Source of the DNA: Paraburkholderia franconis
Lineage (GTDB): Bacteria; Pseudomonadota; Gammaproteobacteria; Burkholderiales; Burkholderiaceae
Assembly: GCF_009362735.1 (NCBI RefSeq)
Contig: NZ_WHNP01000005.1
Span: 270,378-334,377 of the forward strand
Direction of reading: 5' to 3'
DNA: 64,000 nucleotides
Shown: piece after piece, positions 1-9,371 of the stretch
How positions within the stretch are numbered: position 1 is the stretch's first letter
How the letters are laid out: every line of letters begins with the position of its first letter
Notes under the pieces: model-generated
Seen by the model: only the letters and a program-made list of their open reading frames with translations
Told to the model about the DNA's origin: nothing
Database searches by the model: none
Translations under genes and position numbers: made by a program

Positions 1-375
1 CACCACCTGCGCCAGCAGATAGCCGCGTGCGCGATACACCTGCGTGACCTTTGCGGCAATCGCTTCGAGATCCGCGAAGCCGATCTGCCTGCCGATCTGG
101 TCGCGCACGGGCGCAAGCAGCTCGTCGGAGGGAATCGTATCGTTGCCCTTGAACGTGATGCCCTTGAGCGTGAACGTCGGACCGGGCGCCGCGACGGGAG
201 GCGGCGTCGTCGGCGGCACAGCGGGCAGCGCCTCGCCGCCGCCCGGCGGCGAAGGCCGCGTCTCGCGCGGCGCGGTCTGCTGGAGAATGCTACCCGCGTT
301 CGGCAGCGTCTGGCCCCACGCGAATGTTCCGCTGCAAGCCAATGCCGCGGCGATCAGTCGAAGTGGTGTCTTCAT
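1..375 (-). CDS. ShlB/FhaC/HecB-family two-partner secretion transporter (TpsB), N-terminal part
   Basis: Only the first 125 codons lie in the window; the gene runs off the left edge. The ATG at 375-373 opens a protein with a short Sec signal peptide ending near TFAWGQ, then a Pro-rich linker, then a POTRA-type segment (FTLKGITFKGN, and later YRARGYLLAQVV). This layout is typical of TpsB outer-membrane transporters, which export a large TpsA passenger across the outer membrane. It begins 8 nt after the stop of the CHAT gene on the same strand, so the two are probably co-transcribed. The beta-barrel and any TpsA partner lie outside the window. The family call rests on signal peptide, linker and POTRA only, but that combination is distinctive. 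Confidence 0.8.
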   Translation of the reverse strand, partial: MKTPLRLIAAALACSGTFAWGQTLPNAGSILQQTAPRETRPSPPGGGEALPAVPPTTPPPVAAPGPTFTLKGITFKGNDTIPSDELLAPVRDQIGRQIGFADLEAIAAKVTQVYRARGYLLAQVV

Positions 376-383
376 TATTGTTC

Positions 384-2654
384 TTAGCGCGCGATGCTCA
401 GGCGCCAACCTCCCATCAGGTCGAACGGTGCCCAGAAGAACGGATGCGCAAAGCGCGGATTCTGCATGACCGTGAGTTGCGCCGTGCGCATTGCGTCGAT
501 CGCTTCGTGGCCGTCAGCGAGTTGCGAGTAGAACGTGCGCATCGTCAGCGCGCTCGATTCGTCGGCCACGGGCCACATCGACACGATCAGGCTGCTCGCG
601 CCTGCATAGAAGAACGCGCGCGTGAAGCCGAGTATTTCGTCGCCGCGCGCGATCCGGCCCAGTCCCGTCTCGCACGCCGACAGCGTGACGAGCGATACGT
701 TGTTGAGCTTCAGGTTGTAGATGTCCTTCGCGAGCAGCGAGTCGGGGCCATCGGCGGGCTGTGTCGCGGGCGCGAGCAGGATGCGCGAATGCAGCGGGTC
801 GATCGTGTCCGCTTCGGCGTGCGTGGCCACATGCAGAACGCGGCCAGCGGGCGCATTGTCGCGAAAGCTCACGCGCGTCGCGCTCGCTTGCAGGAACACT
901 TCGTTGCGCGCGAAGAGCGGCGCGATGCCGCGCACTTCGGCTTCGGCGCCCGGCAGCGCATACGCGGGCGCGATCGTCGGATTGCCGAACGCGACGAGGT
1001 TGCTTGCGACTTGCCGCTCGCGCGCTTCGAGTTGCACCGCGACGCTGGCCGACGGTTCGAGCGCGATCGCATGGCGCTGGATCAGAAAGCCATCGGGGGC
1101 GTGCAGTGCCTGAAACGGCAGATAGTGAAGCGCGCCGTGCGGAACGATGATCAGCCGTTCGTTCTCGCGCAGCCCGAGTGGCGCGATCAGCAGCGCATAG
1201 AGCTTGTCGCCGTACGTGATCGCGGCTGGCCGGCGGCGCACGATCGCATTGCGAATGTCGGTGACGGCGGCATCCATGTCGGCGCGCGCGATCGGCAGCG
1301 TATAACCCTTGAGCCCTTCGTTGCGGATCACCCAGACGACGATCGACTTGTCGAGGCTGTGATATTCGACGATCGCCTCGTTCGGCTTCAGCACGTTGCG
1401 CACCACGTCGAGACCGGGCACGTCGCCGTTCAGCTGACGGTCGTCGAGGCCCGCATCGACGCGGTTGCGCACGACGTCCAGCAGCGCGCGTGCGCGACTG
1501 CGCTCGGACAGGCTCCATGCCGACGCATAGTCGCCGACCTCGACGGTCAGCGCGATCGCTTTTTCGAACACCGATTGCGTGTCGCCGAAAAGCCCCGTCT
1601 TGAACTCGTCGCTGCGAAAACGCGCACGGATTTTTTCCGAATCGTCGACGGCGAGCAGATACGCTTCGCGCGCCCTGCCCTTGTCGCCGAGCACGAGATC
1701 GGCGCGGCCGATACCCTCGTGCGCCCACAGCCGGTCGTAGTTCGCATCACCCGAACTGCTCTGCTTCAGGAGCGCGTTGAACGCATGGCGCGCGTCTTCC
1801 GGCTTGCCTTCGGCCAGCAGCAGATTGCCTTCGATACGTCGATAGGCGGGCGCAAGTTCGGCTGTCGGCGGTGGACTCGCGGAATCGAATGTCTTGCGCG
1901 CGCCCGCCGTATCGCCCGCGGCGATCTGCGCATTCGTGATCGACAACAGCACCAGCGGCCTGTAGCGTGGCGACGCCGTTTCAAGTGCGCGGTTGTAGGC
2001 AGCGAGCGCATCCTGCGGATGGCCGCGACGCAGCGCGACATCGCCGAGCACTTTGTTCGCGGGCGCGAACACCTGCTCGGGCGCCTTGGGCGTCGATGCG
2101 AGGGCTTCCTGTGCGTACTTTTCGGCGTCGGCGAGATCGCCTGCGTAGCTGTACGCGATGGCGAGATCGCGTTTGGAGAGCGCGGCAAGATCGGCGTTGT
2201 CTGTGCGCTGCGCCATCACGAGCGCGCGGGCGGCCGCCTCGACGCTGTCGCGGAAATCGCCGCGTTCGGCCGCCGACACCGCCATGCTGCAATAGTCGTA
2301 GGCAGGCAGCGTGACGCGATCGCGCGACAGCAGCAAGCGCCCTTCGGCCGTCAACGTCTGCAGTGTTTCGGCGTCGCGTTCGCGCTCGGCGGCCTGGCGA
2401 AAGCCGGATGATTCGGGCGCGAGGCCCGGTGCAGCGGGGCTGGAAGATGCGGCATCGGCGGCGCATGCAGGAGCGCTCAGGACAAGCATCACGCAGGCGG
2501 CGAGCGCAGCGATGCACTCGCTCAACCCTGCGGCACGCGAACGCACGATGTGAGGCTTCGCATCGGACCAACCTGCGCGCACAGCCACGCCCGGCACCGC
2601 TCGCCAGGCATCGCACGCCCTCCAGGATCGCCGGATTCTTCTGAGTTCGTTCAC
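384..2654 (-). CDS. CHAT domain protein with TPR-like N-terminal region
   Basis: Up to 756 aa. A hydrophobic stretch at about residues 46-64 ending APACA looks like a signal peptide. A GTG at 2546 would put it at the N-terminus and may be the true start. Residues about 100-330 are helical, Ala/Leu-rich and TPR-like. The C-terminal third is a CHAT (caspase-like) domain with both expected catalytic residues: His about 612 in VLHVATHA and Cys about 661 in LSACETGLG. CHAT proteins are cysteine proteases or scaffolds; the exported, TPR-linked type is often found near secretion genes. It lies just upstream of tpsB and divergent from a membrane kinase and MltA. Substrate and location are inferred, not shown. 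Confidence 0.88.
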   Translation of the reverse strand: MNELRRIRRSWRACDAWRAVPGVAVRAGWSDAKPHIVRSRAAGLSECIAALAACVMLVLSAPACAADAASSSPAAPGLAPESSGFRQAAERERDAETLQTLTAEGRLLLSRDRVTLPAYDYCSMAVSAAERGDFRDSVEAAARALVMAQRTDNADLAALSKRDLAIAYSYAGDLADAEKYAQEALASTPKAPEQVFAPANKVLGDVALRRGHPQDALAAYNRALETASPRYRPLVLLSITNAQIAAGDTAGARKTFDSASPPPTAELAPAYRRIEGNLLLAEGKPEDARHAFNALLKQSSSGDANYDRLWAHEGIGRADLVLGDKGRAREAYLLAVDDSEKIRARFRSDEFKTGLFGDTQSVFEKAIALTVEVGDYASAWSLSERSRARALLDVVRNRVDAGLDDRQLNGDVPGLDVVRNVLKPNEAIVEYHSLDKSIVVWVIRNEGLKGYTLPIARADMDAAVTDIRNAIVRRRPAAITYGDKLYALLIAPLGLRENERLIIVPHGALHYLPFQALHAPDGFLIQRHAIALEPSASVAVQLEARERQVASNLVAFGNPTIAPAYALPGAEAEVRGIAPLFARNEVFLQASATRVSFRDNAPAGRVLHVATHAEADTIDPLHSRILLAPATQPADGPDSLLAKDIYNLKLNNVSLVTLSACETGLGRIARGDEILGFTRAFFYAGASSLIVSMWPVADESSALTMRTFYSQLADGHEAIDAMRTAQLTVMQNPRFAHPFFWAPFDLMGGWRLSIAR

Positions 2655-2928
2655 ATCGCCTTCCTACGGGACGGTCCTGGGACGCGACTGACTGGAGAGC
2701 CGTTGTGACTGAGAGCGCAGGCATGCGACGTGAGCACCGCGCGGAGACCTCGAACTACACAGAACTAGACGAATCAGGCGCGCTATTTTGAAAGCCGCGA
2801 GCGCTCTCGATGCGGAGCGGCATCTCGCGATACAACGCGGCCTCGACGAAGAGGCTTCATCAGCCGCCTTCAAAATCGGTCATGTGATTCGTCTTGTAAG
2901 TACACGCGCGTGTGCGTGAGGATGGCGC

Positions 2929-4992
2929 ATGCGTGTTCGCAGCGCCGCGCGGCTGGACTCACATGAGCATCCCAACCCGATGACAAGTCCCGACGACAAG
3001 ACGGTAATCGTGTCGCAAGCGCCCGCGTCCGACAGCCGTCCTGCGACGTCATCGGCCGCGAGTATCGACTCGCATCACGCATTGGCGATCGGCACGCGCG
3101 TCGCCGAGTTCGAGATCAAGGGTTTGATCGGCGAAGGCGGCTTTGGCATCGTCTACCTCGCTTACGATACGCAGCTGGGCCGCAATGTTGCGCTCAAGGA
3201 GTACATGCCCGCGGCACTCGCTTCGCGCGGCAACAACGCCGAAGTCACGGTGCGCTCGGAACGTCACGAAGAAACATTTCGTGCGGGCCTGAAGAGCTTC
3301 GTCAACGAAGCGCGGCTGCTCGCGCAGTTCGATCATCATTCGCTCGTCAAGGTTTACCGGTTTTGGGAAGCGAACGGCACCGCTTACATGGTGATGCCGT
3401 ATTACGAAGGCGAGACCTTGCGCGACACGCTTCGCGCGATGAGTTCGCCGCCCGACGAAGCATGGCTGCGCGCGCTGCTGACGCCGCTTCTCAGCGCGCT
3501 CGGCGTGATGCACGCCGCGCAGTGCTACCACCGCGACATCGCGCCCGACAATATCCTGTTGCTCAAGGGCAGCGGCCGGCCGCTGCTGCTCGACTTCGGC
3601 GCGGCAAGACGCGTGATCGGCGACATGACGCAGGCGCTGACCGTGATCCTGAAGCCCGGCTATGCACCCGTCGAACAGTATGCGGAAGTCCCAACGCTTA
3701 AGCAGGGGCCGTGGACGGACATCTACGCGCTCGCCGCCGTCGTCTACTTCGCGATCGTGGGCAAGACACCGCCGCCTTCCGTGGGCCGCATGATGAGCGA
3801 CAGCTATGTGCCGCTCGCGACGCTTGCCGCGGACCGTTATTCGCCCGCATTCGTGCAGACGATCGATCACGCGCTCGCGGTGCGGCCCGAAGAGCGGCCG
3901 CAAAGCGTGCAGACATTCGCGACTGGGATGGGCCTCGCACTGGGCGGCGAGCACGACTCGCGCGACGATGCACTCGCGTCGGCTGCGCAGCGCGCCACAG
4001 CGCCTGCTTCGATCGGCGCTGTCGAGTCTCTTGAGGCAGGCGCGGCTTCGGCGGCTCGTCCGGAGGGGAACGCTCGAGCGGACTCGGGCGTCTCTGGTTC
4101 GCCTGCTTCAGCACGTTCAGCGGCCGACGCGCAACCGCATTCGAAGAACGGGCGTTACGCGGCGATAGCCGTAAGCGCGGTCGCGGTCGTCGGGTTGGCC
4201 GCGCTCGGCGGCTGGTACGCGATGCGTCCCGCACCATCGACTACGCCTTCTGCCGGTGCCAGTGCTGGTACTGCTACTGCCAGTTCCGTAGGCCGTACCG
4301 ACATGGCTCATGCGGCAAGCAGCAGTCATGCAGCGCCCACGCTACCGACGCAAGCACAAGTGGCGTCCAGCACTGCCGCGTCTGCATCGACATCGAGCGC
4401 GACCGCGAGTGCAAGCAGCAATGCGGCGCCCGACACGACCCAGGCCGTGACAGTTCCGCTTCCGCCTTATACGCCCGGCGGCGAACTCGAACGGATCGCT
4501 GCGCTTTCCGATCCGTCGATTCGCGTCACGGCAGCCTCACGCAACGGCACCGCGCGGATCAACAAGGATCGTCTGCAGTTCAGGATCAGCAGCAATCGGG
4601 CGGGCTATGTGTACGTGTTCATGGTCGACCCGGCCGGGCAATATCTGATGCTGTTTCCGAACGGACTCGACAAGAACAACACGATCGCCGCCGGTCAGTC
4701 GATCTCGCTGCCGCGCGCCAGTTGGCCGATGACGGCGGGCGCGCCGGCAGGCCCGAATCGCTTCCTCGTGCTGGTGTCGCCGACGCAGCGAGACTTCTCC
4801 GACGGCGGCCTGCACGGCGAATCCGTCTTCGCCGAATTCCCCGAGCAGGCGCAGCGCGCGGCGGCCGTGCGCCGCACCGCCAGCTACTCGCCATTCGCCG
4901 GTCAGGCGCGTTGCGCGGCCAACGCGACCGACTGTCCAGATACATTCGGCGCAGCAACTTTCACGATCGACGTCGTCGGCCCGTCGACGTAG
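2929..4992 (+). CDS. Transmembrane Ser/Thr protein kinase with DUF4384-like C-terminus
   Basis: 687 aa. The Hanks-type kinase domain is complete: Gly loop GEGGFGIVY at 68-76, ATP lysine K90 (VALKEY), helix-C glutamate near 128, catalytic loop HRDIAPDN at 201-208, and DFG at 222-224. A Ser/Ala-rich linker leads to one membrane helix at about 409-433, then a low-complexity Ala/Ser/Thr stretch, then a C-terminal domain (about 540-640; VYVFMVDPAGQYLMLFPN) resembling DUF4384, a domain seen with caspase-like and kinase proteins. The likely topology is cytoplasmic kinase and periplasmic sensor. The ATG at 2929 has GAGG upstream; an in-frame ATG at 2980 is possible. It is followed 42 nt later by the MltA gene, suggesting an operon linked to cell-wall turnover. 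Confidence 0.9.
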   Translation: MRVRSAARLDSHEHPNPMTSPDDKTVIVSQAPASDSRPATSSAASIDSHHALAIGTRVAEFEIKGLIGEGGFGIVYLAYDTQLGRNVALKEYMPAALASRGNNAEVTVRSERHEETFRAGLKSFVNEARLLAQFDHHSLVKVYRFWEANGTAYMVMPYYEGETLRDTLRAMSSPPDEAWLRALLTPLLSALGVMHAAQCYHRDIAPDNILLLKGSGRPLLLDFGAARRVIGDMTQALTVILKPGYAPVEQYAEVPTLKQGPWTDIYALAAVVYFAIVGKTPPPSVGRMMSDSYVPLATLAADRYSPAFVQTIDHALAVRPEERPQSVQTFATGMGLALGGEHDSRDDALASAAQRATAPASIGAVESLEAGAASAARPEGNARADSGVSGSPASARSAADAQPHSKNGRYAAIAVSAVAVVGLAALGGWYAMRPAPSTTPSAGASAGTATASSVGRTDMAHAASSSHAAPTLPTQAQVASSTAASASTSSATASASSNAAPDTTQAVTVPLPPYTPGGELERIAALSDPSIRVTAASRNGTARINKDRLQFRISSNRAGYVYVFMVDPAGQYLMLFPNGLDKNNTIAAGQSISLPRASWPMTAGAPAGPNRFLVLVSPTQRDFSDGGLHGESVFAEFPEQAQRAAAVRRTASYSPFAGQARCAANATDCPDTFGAATFTIDVVGPST

Positions 4993-5034
4993 CGGACCAC
5001 GCGAACGTCCGCCAGCGCGCGGGAAGGAGGCGGC

Positions 5035-6879
5035 ATGCACAGCCCGTATGCGATGCTCGGTGTGGCGGCCATATGCGCCGGTTGCGCGAGCAACCAGCCG
5101 GCCACGACGATGACGTTCGGCGCTGCGGCGCAATCTTCGGCTCAGTCATCCGTTCAGTCATTGCCGCCGTCATCGGTGCAGGTTTCTCCGCCCTTGCCTG
5201 CCGCAGGCACGCCGTCTACGAAGCCCGAAGCGATGCCACAGGCAGGCGTTTCAGCGCCAACTGCATCAGACACGCTGACCATCACACCCGCGACGTCTGC
5301 GACAGTCCCAAATGCGAGCACGAGCGCCGCCTTCGCCACGCGTCATGCTTACTATGCGCCGACCCGTTTCGCCGACCTGCCCGGCTGGAGCACCGACAAT
5401 CTCGGCAATTCGTGGGATGCGTTCAGGCGCAGTTGCGCGGTGCTCGGCTCGCGCGCCGGCTGGTCGGCGCCCTGCATCGCGTCGCGCTCGGTGGATGCCC
5501 GCAACGTCACCGCGATCCGGATTTTCTTCGAGATGTACTTCAACGCGTATCAGATCCGCAATACGGACAAGAGCGGCGAAGGCACGCTGACCGGCTACTA
5601 CGAGCCGCTTTTGAACGGCAGCCCGCAGTACGGCGGCGCCTTTCTCTACCCGGTCTATGGCACGCCCGACGACATGCTGTATCTCGACGCGCGACGTCTG
5701 CCGGAGCGCGCACGCGGGGCCGTGAGCGCGGCTCGCATCGAAGGGCGCACGGTCGTTCCCGTCATCGATAGCGCGGCGGGCAGCATCAAGGGTGTCTACG
5801 CGCTCGATCTGCGCGACAGCGTGCCCGACATACGCGACAAGAAAATCCGTCTGCGGCTCGATCGCGAGCGCATCGTGCCGTACTACACGCGCGCCGAGAT
5901 CGAGCGCGGCGCGCTCAAGGCGCCGATTCTCGCGTACGTCGACGACCCGGCGATGCTCTACTCGATGCAGGTACAGGGCGCGGGCAAAGTGCGCATGCCC
6001 GATGGCACGGTCCGCCGCTTCGCTTATGCCGAGCAGAACGGCCACCCGTTCGTGCCGCCTGTCGCGCGTGCGGGCGGCGGCAGCGGGCAGCGGATCACCG
6101 TCCGTGGACTGGACATGGAGATCGATGTCGTCGACGAAGCGTCGACAGGCGCAACCGGCACCGCCGATGCTCAAACACCGGGCGACGCAACGGTCGGTGT
6201 GCCCTCGACATCGGCGCGCGCGCAGGACGACGACGAACCCGTGTCGCCGCTGCTGCGTGGTTTCAAGCTCGCTGCAGCGACGCCGCAAAGCGGTGGCGTT
6301 GTCACGCCGGCTATCAGTGCTGCTGCTTCGAAGCCGGGTAATGCTGCGGCATCGGCAGCAAAAGCAGCAGCAAAAGCAGCAACGACGGGACCGGCAAGCA
6401 CATCCACGGCGACCGCATCCATCAAGCGCGTGTTCGCGATCTCGGACCCCAGCTATGTCTTCTTTCGGCGCATCCCCGATTCGCCCGACGGACCGCTTGG
6501 TGCGCTCGGCGTGCCGTTGTCGGCGGGCCGCTCGGTCGCCGTCGATCCACGCACGACGCCGCTCGGTGCGCCCGTGTTCGTGTCGACGCAGGACGATCCG
6601 CAGACGCCCGGTGCAATCGACCGGTTGATGATGGCGCAAGACTCGGGCGGCGCGATTCAAGGTGCAGTGAGAGCGGACTACTTCTATGGCTTTGGCCAGA
6701 ATGCGCAGGCGCAGGCGAGCCGGACGAAGGAACGCATTCGCATGTGGGTGCTCTTGCCGAAAGGGCTGCATATCGCCGCGCAGGAGGCGACGCTGAAAAC
6801 GCGAGGCGGCGCGCCGGCGGTATCGAATGCGGATTGCCTCGTCAGCGATCCCGATCTGTGCGTCGACGATACGCCGTGA
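5035..6879 (+). CDS. mltA: MltA-type membrane-bound lytic murein transglycosylase
   Basis: 614 aa. The start is fixed by a strong SD (GGAAGGAGG) just before the ATG. The N-terminus is a lipoprotein signal with lipobox AICAGC (Cys17), so an outer-membrane-anchored enzyme is expected. The MltA barrel begins around 150 (GYYEPLLNGS near 187; SMQVQGAGKVRMPDG near 308). The 3D domain follows at about 495-575 (VDPRTTPLG, QDSGGAIQGAVRADYF), carrying the conserved aspartates that cleave the glycan strand to 1,6-anhydro products. Low-complexity Ala-rich insertions near 70-100 and 370-460 make it much longer than E. coli MltA (about 365 aa). The 3D domain follows the second insertion. A 48-bp tandem duplication covers its stop codon. 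Confidence 0.9.
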   Translation: MHSPYAMLGVAAICAGCASNQPATTMTFGAAAQSSAQSSVQSLPPSSVQVSPPLPAAGTPSTKPEAMPQAGVSAPTASDTLTITPATSATVPNASTSAAFATRHAYYAPTRFADLPGWSTDNLGNSWDAFRRSCAVLGSRAGWSAPCIASRSVDARNVTAIRIFFEMYFNAYQIRNTDKSGEGTLTGYYEPLLNGSPQYGGAFLYPVYGTPDDMLYLDARRLPERARGAVSAARIEGRTVVPVIDSAAGSIKGVYALDLRDSVPDIRDKKIRLRLDRERIVPYYTRAEIERGALKAPILAYVDDPAMLYSMQVQGAGKVRMPDGTVRRFAYAEQNGHPFVPPVARAGGGSGQRITVRGLDMEIDVVDEASTGATGTADAQTPGDATVGVPSTSARAQDDDEPVSPLLRGFKLAAATPQSGGVVTPAISAAASKPGNAAASAAKAAAKAATTGPASTSTATASIKRVFAISDPSYVFFRRIPDSPDGPLGALGVPLSAGRSVAVDPRTTPLGAPVFVSTQDDPQTPGAIDRLMMAQDSGGAIQGAVRADYFYGFGQNAQAQASRTKERIRMWVLLPKGLHIAAQEATLKTRGGAPAVSNADCLVSDPDLCVDDTP

Positions 6880-6954
6880 GCGCGACGGCAGTGACGTCAC
6901 GAACGTTGCGTCGACGATACGCCGTGAGCGCGACGGCAGTGACGTCACGAACGC
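6859..6954. repeat. 48-bp tandem duplication across the mltA stop codon
   Basis: 47 bases at 6859-6905 recur exactly at 6907-6953 (period 48, one mismatch at each unit's last base). The first copy contains the last codons and TGA of mltA; the second is entirely 3' untranslated. Both copies carry TGACGTCA, a perfect 8-bp palindrome. Confidence 0.95.
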
Positions 6955-7079
6955 GCCCTTCGTCTTCACGTCCATCGATACCGGCCTCGTCAAGCTATTC
7001 GCCAATGCGGTAGTCTTGTTGTGATCAGCACCGCGCAACGCGCGCTGCGTCCCCGCATCACAACCTCCGTCGATTCGGC

Positions 7080-8285
7080 ATGACAAACATGACTCGCTCT
7101 CTTCATCTCTCCAACGTCCGGCTGGCCGATGGCCAGCGCGTTTCCGTATCGGTTGCCGATGGCCGTATCGAGGCGCTCGGACCGCAAGCCGCCGCGCAGC
7201 CCGGCGTGCCCATCGAACACGGCGGCGGCGCGTTGCTATTGCCGGGTTTCGTCGAAGGGCATACGCACGTCGACAAGAGCAACTGGGGCCGGCCGTGGTA
7301 TCGCAACGAGGTCGGACCGCGGCTCATCGACCGCATCGACAACGAGCGCGAATGGCGCAAGACGTCAGGCCACGATGCAGCCGCGCAGTCGCTCGCGCTG
7401 TCACGCGCATTCGTGCAGGCCGGGACGACGCGATTGCGCACGCACGTCGATGTCGACACCGATGCGGGTCTGCGCTACCTCGAAGGCGTGCTCCGCACGC
7501 GGCAGACAATGCATGACGTGCTGGACATGCAGATCGTTGCGTTTCCGCAGTCGGGCATGCTGGTCCGCCCCGGCACGGTGGAGCTGCTCGGCAGCGCGCT
7601 CGCCGAAGGCGCCGATGTGCTCGGTGCGCTCGATCCGGCGTTGATCGACGGCGACCCCGTCGCATCGCTGAACGCGACGTTCGAGCTGGCCGAACGCTAT
7701 CGCAAGCCGATCGATATTCACCTGCACGAACCGGGCGAAGTCGGCGCATTCACGCTGAAGCTGCTGCTCGATCGAGTCGACGCGATGGGCATGCAAGGAC
7801 AGGTTGTCGTGAGTCACGCGTTTTGCCTTGGCGCGCTGCCCGAGCGCGAACGCGACGCGCTGCTCGAACGGATCGCGCGTCTGCGCGTGGCGATTGTCAC
7901 GAGCGCGCCCGCTTCGTGTCCCGTCCCGCCGCTGATGACATGCAGAGACAAAGACATCACGATGTTCGGCGGCAACGATGGAATACGCGACACGTGGTCG
8001 CCGTACGGTGTGCCGGATATGCTCGAACGCGCGATGCTGATCGGCCTGCGCTACGACTTGCGCCGGGACGACGCCCTCGCGGTCGCGTTCGACTGCGTGA
8101 GCGATGCAGCCGCGCGAGGATGCGGTTTCGCTGACTATGGCTTGCGCGTCGGCGCGCGCGCGGATCTCGTGCTTGTCGACGCGGAAACCGTCGCGCACGC
8201 AGTGGTGTCCAGGCCGAAGCGCAAGCTCGTCGTTGCCAACGGATGCATCGTCGCGCGCGATGGTGAACTGACTGATGCGCTGTGA
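7080..8285 (+). CDS. Amidohydrolase / cytosine deaminase-like metal-dependent deaminase
   Basis: 401 aa, close to the usual length of the CodA/TrzA-like amidohydrolases. Metal-binding and catalytic signatures are in order: GFVEGHTHVDKS near 56-67, HLHEPGE near 214 (His plus Glu), VVSHAF near 242, and MFGGNDG near 295 (Asp). A C-terminal strand, LRVGARADLVLVDAE, completes the composite beta-sandwich. Family members hydrolyse or deaminate cyclic amidines such as cytosine, creatinine or N-isopropylammelide; the substrate cannot be read from sequence. It stands alone, with no adjacent permease or regulator. Confidence 0.85.
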   Translation: MTNMTRSLHLSNVRLADGQRVSVSVADGRIEALGPQAAAQPGVPIEHGGGALLLPGFVEGHTHVDKSNWGRPWYRNEVGPRLIDRIDNEREWRKTSGHDAAAQSLALSRAFVQAGTTRLRTHVDVDTDAGLRYLEGVLRTRQTMHDVLDMQIVAFPQSGMLVRPGTVELLGSALAEGADVLGALDPALIDGDPVASLNATFELAERYRKPIDIHLHEPGEVGAFTLKLLLDRVDAMGMQGQVVVSHAFCLGALPERERDALLERIARLRVAIVTSAPASCPVPPLMTCRDKDITMFGGNDGIRDTWSPYGVPDMLERAMLIGLRYDLRRDDALAVAFDCVSDAAARGCGFADYGLRVGARADLVLVDAETVAHAVVSRPKRKLVVANGCIVARDGELTDAL

Positions 8286-8421
8286 GCGAATCGCGTTCGT
8301 GGGCCGGGTGCCTGGGCTGGATTTAGGGCTGATCCCGCGTTTGAACGTTTGACGCGTCGCGCGAACTAAATAGATGAGAGCTTCCAGCAAGCGATTGCGC
8401 AACACGAACCCTTCACATCCA

Positions 8422-9150
8422 CTATGTCTTTGCATCAGGAAGCGTTGTCGCCCGACCCCATGACATATCGCACGGCGCGACGCCGAGGCCATGGCAGCAG
8501 AACCGTCTGCGCGAGTGCGCGCGCAGGCATCTGCGCGGCAGCTTTGTTCGTGATGACCGCCTGCTCGACATCGATGTCGCCCAACGCTGTCCCGCCTGCC
8601 TCTCAGTCCGCCGCATGCCAGGTGCCGGGCCATTTCTGCGACACATTCTTCGGACCCTGATCGCAATCACGCGCGTCGTGTCGACGCCAGTCGCGCTTCT
8701 GTTTGTCTCGCAGAATGTCGAGGCATGCGGCATGCAGAATTGCGACGAAATGCGAATCTGCAGGAGAGCGCGTAGCACGGCGAACGAAATGAGCGACAGC
8801 AATAACCATGCACCCGCCACGCCCCAGACGACGGCGAGGAAATACGGTGTGCCCCACGCGCTCGCGATGATTGCGATGAAAAAGAACGACAGCGTGAACA
8901 GTCCGGCGACGGCAAGCGCCACGAACGCAATCAATTCGCGAACCAGACCTCTGCGAGTCTGCTGCAGCTCAATCGAGAACAGTTCACCGTAATCGGCGAC
9001 TCGCCTCGCGCAAAAATAGCTGACATTGCGCCAGCGGCCGACTGTGGAATGAATCGACGTCGTGCTGTCCCTTGTTGTTTCGCTTTCAGATGATTCACGG
9101 ACCGCGCGTGCTGCGTTCAACGGCGCGTGCGTGGACAAGACGTAACGCAC
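8422..9150 (-). CDS. Phage_holin_3_6-like membrane protein, C-terminus probably frameshifted
   Basis: The first 130 residues fit a small two-helix membrane family (Phage_holin_3_6/DUF1469): a conserved-looking amphipathic segment (FCARRVADYGELFSIELQ) followed by two hydrophobic helices (IAFVALAVAGLFTLSFFFI and a second ending LISFAVLRALLQ). After about 8755 the translation turns Cys/Arg-rich and runs unusually far to 8422, across the opposite lipoprotein ORF. Two bases shifted, the DNA reads more sensibly (SHFVAILHAACLDILRDKQ) and stops at 8603. I infer a frameshift. Family members are usually about 120-140 aa membrane proteins of unknown role and not necessarily phage-borne. Confidence 0.55.
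   Translation of the reverse strand: MRYVLSTHAPLNAARAVRESSESETTRDSTTSIHSTVGRWRNVSYFCARRVADYGELFSIELQQTRRGLVRELIAFVALAVAGLFTLSFFFIAIIASAWGTPYFLAVVWGVAGAWLLLSLISFAVLRALLQIRISSQFCMPHASTFCETNRSATGVDTTRVIAIRVRRMCRRNGPAPGMRRTERQAGQRWATSMSSRRSSRTKLPRRCLRAHSRRRFCCHGLGVAPCDMSWGRATTLPDAKT
8424..8660 (+). CDS. Small putative lipoprotein
   Basis: Up to 78 aa. An Arg-rich n-region (YRTARRRGHG) leads into a hydrophobic stretch ending VMTACSTS, a plausible lipobox. The short mature part has two Cys and ends CDTFFGP. The start could also be the ATG at 8460. No strong SD precedes either. It overlaps the 3' end of the opposite-strand holin-like ORF, and in my reading it is the better candidate for the overlapped interval. 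Function unknown. Confidence 0.5.
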   Translation: MSLHQEALSPDPMTYRTARRRGHGSRTVCASARAGICAAALFVMTACSTSMSPNAVPPASQSAACQVPGHFCDTFFGP

Positions 9151-9371
9151 GATTTATGCCCCGCGCGCAGACTCGCCATGCGTGCCGAGCTGTTGGCCGA
9201 ACGATATGCGACGCGCAAAGTGCTGGGTCCGCTGAGTTACTGACCGTTACAAGTTGAGCGACAACGGTTTCACTTGCCAGCGGCGGCTGCGACTATTCTG
9301 TAAACCGTTGCCTTACAGTTATGTTTAGCGGAACTGTTTAGTCGAACTCGCGCGCCAAAAGGAAGTTGATC

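Noticed and set aside
324..2411. Long plus-strand ORF (695 aa)
   Set aside because: Antisense shadow of the CHAT gene; Arg/His-rich with no family features, while the minus strand has motifs and GC third-position bias.
5266..7086. 606-aa minus-strand ORF
   Set aside because: Antisense to mltA; repeats inside it come from the 48-bp duplication.
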